A stretch of DNA of 21,181 nucleotides, taken from positions 1-21,181 of the forward strand of contig RXOD01004514.1 in NCBI GenBank assembly GCA_005223375.1, in the 5' to 3' direction. Positions 1 to 8,100 of this stretch are shown piece after piece. Position numbers and translations under genes: made by a program. The notes below the pieces were generated by a model. That model was not told where the DNA came from and did no database searches. It saw only the letters and a list, made by a program, of their open reading frames with translations. This DNA comes from Amoebophrya sp. AT5.2 (lineage: Eukaryota; Sar; Dinophyceae; Syndiniales; Amoebophryaceae). Position 1 is the first letter of the stretch, and each line of letters opens with the position of its first letter.

Positions 1-66
1 TTTGTGGGTGCTGAGTTTTGATGCCGGAAATGAAACCGGAAATGGGTTCTTTCTCCCTTTAACAAG
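1..66 (+). other. 3' end of an intron (polypyrimidine tract and acceptor)
   Basis: The frame that is open from 67 onward has stops at 19-21 and 31-33, so the left edge is not coding in that frame. A pyrimidine tract at 47-60 is followed by AACAAG ending at 66, giving a normal 3' splice site. A 9-nt direct repeat, CCGGAAATG, occurs at 24-32 and 36-44 just before it. The intron's donor is outside the window. Confidence 0.6.
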
Positions 67-1191
67 AAGCAGGACGACCACATCCACCATCTGGAGGGCG
101 ACCTGAAGGACCTGTGCGCTAAGGTGAAGGCACTGGACATGGAAATCCACCCGGATCGCAGCAAGGAGGGGACCGAGGGGGTAGCTTCCACTTCTGTCGA
201 AGGGGTGGCTTCGACGACTGCAGCCGGTCATGTTGATGCGGCGACCGCATCTACTTCGGGACCGGCGTCGGCGTTCAGTGCTGGCGTCGCAGGCCTGAAG
301 TCCTTTTTGGCGGGCATCCACGGCGGAGGAAGGGGAAACGGTAACGGAGACGGAGCGCACGACGACGGCACTGCCGCTGCAAAACGCACGCACTCGAATT
401 CCTCCTCGGCGTCCACCTGGAGCGGTTCCTCGTCTTTTCCGTGTTCGATGTCGCAGTCGATGACCTCCTCCGACGGGGTCGCCTCCGATCCCCCCCAGGA
501 CTCCCTAGCAGCACGGGGTGGTGTCTCGTCTTCCGCGGTCTTTGATTCGGTGTGGGAGGAGGACACGGAGGAGCTGATCAAGAACCTGTCGGCCTCGTCC
601 TCGACCTCCGTCGACGCGAAAAGACTCTCCTTGATCCGGTCCTGCATCGACCTGGAGCACGACAGCGCCGGCGGGGTCGAGAACCGAGCCCTGGACTTCG
701 AAGAGAATAAGTTTATCCACATCGGAAACCCAAACACGGACCCCCTGAAACTCAGCTGCAACCCGGCGGAATTCTCGGCTTCGAAAAGCGCGATCGTGGG
801 CGACGTCAACGTGCACCCGCGCGTGTCGCCGCGGAAGCAGAAGGAGCAAGGAGCCGAAAATAAGGAGAACGTGGCGGTCTGGGGCTCGTTGGAAGGAGAT
901 AGTGGCAATGCTGCGGCTGGTGCGGGCAGCGGGCTGGGGGGCAGCTCGGGACATCGGGCCTCGCAGGACCGGGCGGCGAACAAAGGCGCCGCGTCGGCAA
1001 GCAGAGAGGGCGCGGCGGGAAGCAACATGTGGGCGGGCGGGAAGCTGGAAAGCACATCCGGAGCGAGTTTAACAGCACAGATTCCGTCGCCGCGACCGTT
1101 GGCGGAGCGCGCGGTGGGAGGATTTTTGAAGCGAGTGTCGGGCGCGTGGGAAACGCTCACGAACTTAGACGTGGATCCGCGAATGCTGTGA
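67..1191 (+). CDS. Last coding exon of a low-complexity protein with a coiled-coil-like start (partial)
   Basis: I do not recognise this protein. The exon opens with a charged heptad-like stretch (KQDDHIHHLEGDLKDL) that looks like the end of a coiled coil, then becomes Ser/Gly/Ala-rich and probably disordered for about 300 residues. The C-terminus (PRPLAERAVGGFLKRV then WETLTNLDV) looks more ordered. Two short motifs stand out: a CDK-type site SPRK at 826-837 and a KEN-box-like KEN at 862-870. Together they would fit a cell-cycle-regulated substrate, but both motifs are short enough to occur by chance. The stop is TGA at 1189-1191. No ATG is needed at the left because the exon follows a splice acceptor at 66. 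A possible in-frame GTG at 124 is not a plausible start for a eukaryotic gene. Long open frames on the other strand here are composition shadows. Confidence 0.7.
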   Translation, partial: KQDDHIHHLEGDLKDLCAKVKALDMEIHPDRSKEGTEGVASTSVEGVASTTAAGHVDAATASTSGPASAFSAGVAGLKSFLAGIHGGGRGNGNGDGAHDDGTAAAKRTHSNSSSASTWSGSSSFPCSMSQSMTSSDGVASDPPQDSLAARGGVSSSAVFDSVWEEDTEELIKNLSASSSTSVDAKRLSLIRSCIDLEHDSAGGVENRALDFEENKFIHIGNPNTDPLKLSCNPAEFSASKSAIVGDVNVHPRVSPRKQKEQGAENKENVAVWGSLEGDSGNAAAGAGSGLGGSSGHRASQDRAANKGAASASREGAAGSNMWAGGKLESTSGASLTAQIPSPRPLAERAVGGFLKRVSGAWETLTNLDVDPRML

Positions 1192-1204
1192 GCGTCGCTA
1201 CTCG

Positions 1205-1213
1205 CAGGTAAGT
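1205..1213 (+). other. Consensus 5' splice site just after the stop codon
   Basis: CAG|GTAAGT matches the eukaryotic donor consensus exactly, with the exon ending at 1207. It lies 16 nt beyond the TGA at 1189-1191, so it would start a 3'UTR intron. Plausible partners are acceptors at 1560, 1621 and 1750. A stop this close to the junction would not be expected to trigger junction-dependent mRNA decay. Confidence 0.5.
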
Positions 1214-1608
1214 TGGAAAACCACAGACGGCGAGGACCGCTATTGAAATTTTAATCAACAAATACTTGTCTGACGCCGGCCTTCGACCTCACGTACCATA
1301 GCCCATTGGAACTAATCTTGCGCAAAGCAACCATCGCCAAATCTCCGAAAGACACTGCTCTTTCTTGCGCCAAGATGGCCGACGGACCACAGTTAAAATC
1401 GCTTCTCGCAATCCCCCTGGCGTCTATGGAGGTCGAGCTACAACAGCGATAATAGTGTAGAATAATTGTTTTGAGGATATCGCCGCGTAGCCGTTGTATG
1501 TTTGTATGAAATAACTTCCAGAAGTGCTGTGTTTAACGACACTGCGCGACTTCTTCTCAGCGGCAAAGCGCCCTCTTCTAGTAGTACCTTCTCCCTGTCC
1601 CTAGCCCT

Positions 1609-1621
1609 TTTTGTTTTTCAG
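1609..1621 (+). other. Candidate 3' splice site
   Basis: A run of Ts broken by one G and ending TTTTTCAG precedes AGAACG. This is one of the best acceptor matches in the spacer. It could pair with the donor at 1208 or serve as a trans-splice acceptor. Confidence 0.35.
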
Positions 1622-1728
1622 AGAACGATCACTACAACTACTCAAAGACTTCTAGTACCGCCATTCATTCTTGACATTGTCACTCGCCTTCGCCACAACC
1701 AAGTACAGCAGCTGCGCCTTCGTGTAGC

Positions 1729-1750
1729 TGTTTTTTCTTTTTCACCTCAG
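1729..1750 (+). other. Candidate 3' splice site
   Basis: A T-rich tract followed by CACCTCAG precedes GAAGCAATG. It is as strong as the site at 1621. An intron from 1208 to 1750 would be 543 nt. Confidence 0.35.
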
Positions 1751-2184
1751 GAAGCAATGAATACCCTGACCGACGGACGAGCTTGACCATGAACCCCCTG
1801 AAGAGCGGACTCGTATATTAGTGATGTAGGAGCCTGGCCCTGGCCCTGGTTTTCAACTCCGTTACTCTTCCTACGTAGGCAATATTCGTAGGCCGCTTCT
1901 TCCCAGTGTAATTTACCAACGTTCTACTTCTATGGTCGACGTGCGCCAGGTGGTTTGATCGACTCTACGCGATGGAGGAGGGGGGGAAAAGTCCACCGCG
2001 ACAAGGGTTTTCATTCAACTCACCCCGGATTTTACCACCCAGGGCATAATCATCAGCAAAAACCTGCCACGAATTCGCTACGGCATGGATTGGTGGCTTC
2101 ACTGTGGTACTACGCCTTCTTTTGGGAAACACTACGTCCGTACAGACGCAATTTGGACTGAAATTGATTCGCTTGGAGACCACG

Positions 2185-2602
2185 ATGAGTATACAGCGGA
2201 AACCAGATGATGCACTGCCTCAATTTGGATGTATTTAGTGAGTTACGCGTGTTCCACCTCTCTGTCTCTTCCGGAGAAGAGCTGACTTGGTTTTTTGGAC
2301 TGGACTCGTGCTGGTATACTATCAATCTAGGCATAAGTTCTAAGTTCCTTGCTATCTCTTTCAGCAATGACTTATTCACTCAGGGGTTGGACGTGTCCGG
2401 AGTTCTTGTGCCAATTATCGGCTCTAGGCGCTTGAGAGATTCAGATTCGGTTTGCATTCTTCGAGTGTGGTCAGGCCGTGATACAAATTTTGCACCAATT
2501 TTCAGTTCCGCCTGTATTCTTGGTGGATCCTACATCGCAAAAGCTCCTGCGACTTTGTCGTACAACTACAACTACTCACACTGCCCGTGCTCGCTCCTTT
2601 AG
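2185..2602 (+). CDS. Candidate two-exon small gene, 96 aa (weak)
   Basis: I do not recognise the product. An ATG at 2185 opens 17 codons plus two bases ending at 2237, directly before a consensus donor GTGAGT at 2238. A good acceptor (CTATCTCTTTCAG, ending 2364) closes a 127-nt intron. Joining 2237 to 2365 keeps the frame open to a TAG at 2600-2602, giving about 96 residues with no clear domain and a Tyr/Asn run near the end. The evidence for reality is the good splice-site pair and the phase agreement. The evidence against is low GC, weak protein character, and the fact that the same region is also open unspliced. The stop lies only 32 nt before the hydrolase ATG, so the splice sites may simply belong to that gene's 5'UTR. 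Confidence 0.2.
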
Positions 2603-2634
2603 CCGCTCCGACAACGATAAAAACCATCTGCAGA

Positions 2635-4881
2635 ATGCCGTTCGTGCGTACGCCCGCAGCAGAGGTTTCGGGGCGCCGCCCGGCCTTCCTGTATTACAGG
2701 CTACTGGGAACAAAGGGCAAGAAGAGGGTGGTGCTGGTGCATGGGATGAGCGCTCGACACTGCGAGTGGTACGGCTTCGCGGAGGAGCTGCTAGCGGACA
2801 ACGAAACCGAGGTCTGCATCATCGACCACCGCGGTGTAGGGTTTTCGGTCGAGGACGATTTCGACGATTCCGACGCGGAAAGCACAGCGAGCGGTGGAGC
2901 GATCGCGCGATCCCGTTGCTGGTGGCGCACTTGGAGCATGGACGGCTTCGCACGCGACGTACTGGACGTTGTGCGGTTCGGAGCCGGATGGAAATCCTTC
3001 CATCTCATGGGGCTTTCGCTGGGAGGGCTCATTGCCCAGCAGGCGGCCCTGCTAGTGGCGACGGAGTTTGACGATTCCCTGAAAATAGAATCGCTATCGC
3101 TGATCACGACAACAGGCAAAATCAATATTGGCTTCACCGCACGGGGTCTCCTGCCGCTGTTCTACAACGGGTGGCGCCTGTGGGGGTCGGGCGCAACGTC
3201 GCGGCAGAAGAAGGGCGACCAAAGAGAGAAGCCCGGTACGAGGGGGGTGTTTGACCGCAGCGATGAAAATCCCGCGGACAAACCTGCTAACGGTGCGCCG
3301 CCCGTACCGGAGATGCCACGGAGGTCCAGCGAGAACGAGGAGGAGTTGCAGACGCGTCTGCGATACTTGGAGACGCTGTACTACGACGGCTACTTGAAGC
3401 GAAGCTGCGTCTTTTCCTTGGACGAGTTGGCGGGATGGGACAACGGGGGAGAAAGGAAGAACGGTGTCGTGCAGGAAAATCAGCTGCACTTCTCTCGGCC
3501 GCTATTCATTCGCCAGCTTCGTGACGTGCTTCTGGGTATGGTCAACCGGAAAAAGAAGGAGTACGTTGACGAGAAGGTGCTAGAACTGCTGGACAAAAAG
3601 CAGGGCGAGGACAGAAAAGCCAATCCAAACGCGGAGGAAAAACAACAAGAAGGCGTAGCGCTGCAGCAGCAAAAATTTTCGTGGTCGTCGGTGATGACCA
3701 CTTTGGCATTCTTGATGTCGCGCGGACGCGTCGTGGACGACGAAATTTTGGAGCTTCTCGGCCTACAGGATGCGAAGTCAGCGTTTGCGTCGCCGTTTGC
3801 GCAGCTGTTTGATGGCGTGAAGGCGGGACAAGGTAGAGCAACGGCAGACTCGGATGCGCGGCCTGAATCTGTTGCGGCAAATTTTTCGCCTAGTGTAACT
3901 TCGACGGCCACATCGCCTTGGGAAGCGTTCGGCGCGGCAGGGCAGGGCATACGGATTCGGAAAACGGGGGCCGCGACGAGGGTGGCAGAGACGACGAATT
4001 CCACTGTAGGAGGTCAGGCTGCAAATAACATCGTCGCTCGGACGCAAATAGCAAAAGTAGAAGACCACCAGGCGCCCGGGCGGAGAGGAAACCTTCTGTC
4101 GATGGCAGGAGGAAGCAGTTCATCGTCATCTTCCTCGAGGTACACCGTTGATACAGTGGCTGCCCGCGAGCGCCTCAAGTCACTGCTGACTGCGAGATAT
4201 GCTTCGATGCTGCAAAACAAAGACCGTCCAGAAAACGCGAGCGCGCAGTCGTCTTCGAGCGGCCAAGGTGCGCGTCCGTCACCGTCTAGCACCGCGCTAC
4301 GTGTGAGAAACTTCGCTGTCGCAAGCTCTCCCTTCTCGCTCGTCTTGAAGCAGGTGAAGGCGGCGGTTTTCTTCAAGTTCACGCGCGAGGACTGGGCAAA
4401 AATACGGCGGAAGGTGGGCACGATCTGCGTCCTGGGTGCCGAACACGATCGCATCCTGCCGATAGCTGCTTCGCAGGATCTTGCCGTCAATCTGGATGCG
4501 GATTTCTTCGTGCGGTTTGAGAACAGCGCCCACATGCTTTTCGACGAGCAGCGCACAGTAACGACCACGGTCCTGCGCAACGTTCTGAGCCGAGACCCAC
4601 AGAGCGAAGCCTCCATCCCCGGCGAGGGTCTGAAGAGTCTGCGCGTACGACTCTGCAGGGCGCGGACGGGGGTGAGGGCGGGCGGGACGCCAGCGGCAAT
4701 GGAGCGGACCAAGGCGGGGCTGCTGCGGACGTGGCTGGAGCAAGGCGCGAGTGAGGTGTCGCTGTTGGCGGACAAGTCGGCGATTTTCGACCTCGATGTG
4801 GCAAACATAGTGATATCCACGAAGGGACACCACCACCGAAACTCGGCGAGTCTGCTAAAGAGGACGCAAGCGAAACTTTAA
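2635..4881 (+). CDS. Alpha/beta-hydrolase family protein with a long internal insertion
   Basis: A 748-residue protein of the alpha/beta-hydrolase fold, likely a lipase, esterase or peptidase; substrate unknown. Visible landmarks: strand plus oxyanion segment VVLVHGM (His36-Gly37), DHRGVGFS from Asp64, nucleophile elbow GLSLGG with Ser128, acid GAEHDRILP with Asp605, and general base in ENSAHMLF with His633. The triad is therefore complete. The Ser-to-Asp distance of 477 residues is several times the usual one; the extra part (about residues 175-590) is charged and low complexity and includes eight serines at 494-501. I see no signal peptide or membrane span. ATG 2635 is chosen because hydrolase homology begins soon after it; the open frame continues upstream to a stop at 2479-2481 without another ATG. 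The product frame has no intron. Confidence 0.85.
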   Translation: MPFVRTPAAEVSGRRPAFLYYRLLGTKGKKRVVLVHGMSARHCEWYGFAEELLADNETEVCIIDHRGVGFSVEDDFDDSDAESTASGGAIARSRCWWRTWSMDGFARDVLDVVRFGAGWKSFHLMGLSLGGLIAQQAALLVATEFDDSLKIESLSLITTTGKINIGFTARGLLPLFYNGWRLWGSGATSRQKKGDQREKPGTRGVFDRSDENPADKPANGAPPVPEMPRRSSENEEELQTRLRYLETLYYDGYLKRSCVFSLDELAGWDNGGERKNGVVQENQLHFSRPLFIRQLRDVLLGMVNRKKKEYVDEKVLELLDKKQGEDRKANPNAEEKQQEGVALQQQKFSWSSVMTTLAFLMSRGRVVDDEILELLGLQDAKSAFASPFAQLFDGVKAGQGRATADSDARPESVAANFSPSVTSTATSPWEAFGAAGQGIRIRKTGAATRVAETTNSTVGGQAANNIVARTQIAKVEDHQAPGRRGNLLSMAGGSSSSSSSSRYTVDTVAARERLKSLLTARYASMLQNKDRPENASAQSSSSGQGARPSPSSTALRVRNFAVASSPFSLVLKQVKAAVFFKFTREDWAKIRRKVGTICVLGAEHDRILPIAASQDLAVNLDADFFVRFENSAHMLFDEQRTVTTTVLRNVLSRDPQSEASIPGEGLKSLRVRLCRARTGVRAGGTPAAMERTKAGLLRTWLEQGASEVSLLADKSAIFDLDVANIVISTKGHHHRNSASLLKRTQAKL

Positions 4882-5193
4882 ACACGTGGAGTTACGAACG
4901 TCGCCCGCTTACCTGCCGCGCGGCTCACTCTCAAAAAAAGAAAAAAAAATTCGCAACCCCTGCTGTTCGCGTCCATCCATGCGGGTTTGTAGCGCCTTGC
5001 TCCTGCTCGCCCAGCGTATCATAAGATATATGAACCGAGCGAAACGTCGTGGAAGAGGAAGTCTACTGCGTGTGCTAACATTGAGAAGAGCGAGCGAAGC
5101 GAGATTATTCAGACTCTTCGAGTACCTTACGAAGCTGCTGGGAGCTCGAGCCCCACACAGATCGAGAAGGTAGTTCGCGCATCCTCACTGCGC
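4882..5193 (+). other. Spacer upstream of the ABCA gene, with a possible uORF
   Basis: It begins with an A-rich stretch around 4933-4949. An ATG at 4979 opens 64 codons (Arg/Leu-rich) that end with TAG at 5171-5173, 20 nt before the ABCA start. A CTAAC at 5075-5079 precedes ATTATTCAG ending at 5112, which could be a branch point and a splice or trans-splice acceptor; use of it would remove the upstream ATG. The short repeat GAGCGAGCGAAGCGAG lies at 5088-5103. No RNA gene is visible. Confidence 0.35.
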
Positions 5194-8100
5194 ATGCGCG
5201 TCGCGCCGGTAGGTGGTTCCTCACAGCACCAAATGGACGGCGAGGAGCACCTTGCCGCCACTGGAGGCGAGGTTTTGGAAACGCCGGCAGACATACGGGG
5301 TCAGCCCGCGGACGTCCTGCCGACGGCAGATGACGGTCCGGTTTCTCCAGCAGTCAAGGCACCTCCGGACGCGGGCGTCGCGCCAGAGAACGACGGCGCC
5401 GCTGCTGCGTCCGCAGCAGCAAAAGTTCCCGACGCAAGGGCCGTTTTCGCGGACTACGCGGTTCAGTTTCGCGCTCTCTATTTCAAATCCTTCCTGACGA
5501 TTCGCAACTCGCCCTCCGTCCTGTGCTCCATCTGGCTCGTGCCCGTGCTGTTTCTTTTCCTCCTCGAGGGTGTGCGGCAGCTGCAGCGCCAGCCCCTGAA
5601 GGTTGCGGTGTTCGAGGATACCGTGGTTGACAAGGCCGCCTACCCGCGCTGCATGTACTTCGACCAGTACTACGCCGAGTTCACGCGGCACAACGAGCTT
5701 TATCCCTGCTTCAACCTGCTCTACGGCGGCGCGGCGGGCACCGGCGGGGACGTGCGCGCAGCCGCGGTCGCCGAGCGGCTGAAAGCAAACATCGGTGAAG
5801 CCGCAGGAGCGGACCACGGCTTTCGCGCGAAGCAGGCGAGCTCCGAAGACGAGCTGTTCGCCGCGGTGTATCGCGAGCCGGGGCGGTACGACATGAGCGT
5901 GTGGTTCTCCACCGACACAAAGTACCGGTTGTGGGTGAACGACACGGCCGGCGAATTGTACGAGCGGTACGGCGACTATTTCCACTACGTGAAGGCGCAG
6001 GCCGCAATCGAGAACGCGCTGCTCGAGGTGCAGGCAGCATCCGCGTCCTCTGCACCGGTTACTACGTCGGCTGCTCCTTCCCTCGACCTGCTGCTGCGGC
6101 GGCTCCCGAACATCGACCCGGGGATGCCGACCAAGCTCGAACTCGAGTACGACTTCAAGGCGCGGAGAACGTTTAGCTACTTCGACGACATGGGCGCCGT
6201 GATCATCCTGTTCGCCTTGACCCTGTCCGGCTCCTCGGTTATGCACATGGTCGTGCGCGAGAAGCGGGCCGGCACCCTGAAGCTGATGCGCGTAATGGGA
6301 CTCCGCGAGATCTGCTACTGGCTCGCGTGGCTGACCGTCTTCATGCTGTTCTTCCTTTTTGCTGCTGTGATATTCAGCGGCTGCGGGAAGTACCTGACGA
6401 AAGTGAAGTTTTTCACCCACTGCGACTTCGGCGTGCTCGTGTTCGTCAGCTGGTGCTACCTGAGCTGCTACGGCGCGGTGACGCTGTTCTTCTGCAGCTG
6501 GATCGTGAACTGGTACGCGCTGCTCGGCACGCAGATCGCGCTGATCGCGTTCCCCGTGGTGTTCTACGTGTTCATGACCGACATCACGTGGTCGCAACTA
6601 ACCGTCCCTCAGGACTGGTGGACGCGGCAGTACCACCCCGACAACCAGCCCGTGTGGATCGTGTTGCTGAGCTTCATGCCCTGGTGGCACCTGGCCAAGA
6701 TTGTGCAGAACATCTACGACGTCACGGGCGTGCGCGAGGGCCGCTCCGCCAGGCACGCGCACGAGCGCTACCACGAGCAGTGGAACAACAAAACGCAGGA
6801 ATTTACCGCGGATTTACTGTTCCAGAAGGTTGGGTACAGCCAGGATTTCGGGTTCCCGAGGCTCGGCGCGTCATCGAGCGTGCGCCCGGACGCGCCGATG
6901 AACTGGACGCTGACGACGCGCAACCCGCTGGCCACGCGGGTGACGAACGGGCACTGGCAGGCCTGGAACGCCCGGGACCGGCTGTGGATCGACAAGGGCG
7001 AGTCGTGGTACGCTCCCAGCGTAGGGGAAAACTGCCTCATTCTGCTCGCGTGGGTGCCCTTCTGGCTGCTGCTCACTTGGTATTGCGCGCACGTCTTCTC
7101 CGCTGGCGAAGGGAAATCGCTGCCGTATTTCTTTCCGTTTTACAGGAGCTTCTGGCTGCGGCCGGCGTCGGGGGCGGCGATTAAACGGGTCGACGCGGAC
7201 GACACGGTGGGCCAGACGTTGTTGGAGTCGAGGAAGTCGCGCGGCATCCACTGCCTAAAGTTGTCGAAGGCGTACGACTTTCAGACGGCGCTGCGGGAGC
7301 TGTCGATGGAGATGAAGCGGAATGAGATCACGTGTCTCCTGGGCCACAACGGCGCGGGAAAGTCGACGCTGATAAACCTTCTGACCGGTCTGCACCCGCC
7401 GACGCACGGGCACGCGTTCTTCGACGGACTGTCGATCGCCGACGACATAGCCACGATCCAGCGGAAGATGGGCATCTGCCCGCAGGACCACATTTTTTTC
7501 AGCGATCTCACGGGGCGGCAGCATCTCGTTTTCTGGACCATCTTCAAAAACGCGGAGGTGCGGGCAGCGGCTGCTCACGAGCGTCGTGCGGGGGGGCAGG
7601 AGAACGGGGGTTTGCTGATGGCCTCCTCTGCGCTCGAGAGCTCGGTGGACGCGCTGCTGAAGGCTGTGAATCTCGACTGGGCGGCGGACAAGCTGGTGCG
7701 GAACTACTCGGGCGGCATGCAGCGGCGGCTCTGCGTGGCGATTGCCAGCATCGGCGACCCGGAGATGATCTTTCTGGACGAGCCTACGACCGGCTTGGAC
7801 CCAGTGAGTCGCCGCCAGATTTGGGACTTCATTCAGGAACTGAAAACGAACCGCGTTGTGGTGCTCACCACCCACAGCATGGAGGAGGCCGACTGCTTGG
7901 CGGATCAGATCGGGATTCTCTCCGTCGGGCGACTGAAGTGCCTCGGCACGAGCCTCGCGCTGAAAAACAAGTACGGCAGCGGATTTCGGCTCTCCTTCAG
8001 CCTCGACCTGGCCAAGGGCAGCCGTCACGAAATCCGCAAGTTCGTGACGGAACGACTCCCCGGCGCGAAGGTGCTGGTTGCGGCCGGGACGAACCTCACG

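Larger units (their letters stand above)
1212..2184 (+). other. Spacer: 3'UTR intron and intergenic DNA with several acceptor-like sites
   Basis: No convincing long protein is encoded here; composition is markedly more AT-rich than the flanking genes and the open frames on both strands are short and unlike known families. Three pyrimidine-AG sites are visible: CTTCTTCTCAG ending at 1560, a T-rich tract with TTTTTCAG ending at 1621, and a T-rich tract with CACCTCAG ending at 1750. They could end the intron opened at 1208 or be trans-splice acceptors for the next gene. A 25-codon ORF (1375-1452) starts with a strong AAGATGG context directly after an AG. CTGGCC repeats sit near 1834-1849 and a 10-bp palindrome CCTACGTAGG at 1870-1879. 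I see no tRNA, rRNA or obvious snRNA. Confidence 0.45.

Noticed and set aside
228..1160. Long reverse-strand open frame opposite gene 1 (310 codons)
   Set aside because: It mirrors the GC-rich low-complexity forward exon; no recognisable domain and no splice or start support. The forward frame has a clear acceptor, coiled-coil start and consistent C-terminus.
5221..6597. Long reverse-strand open frame opposite the ABCA N-terminal half (458 codons)
   Set aside because: It is rich in His, Arg, Glu and Val in a way typical of the antisense of GC-rich coding DNA, and the forward strand encodes clear transporter motifs.
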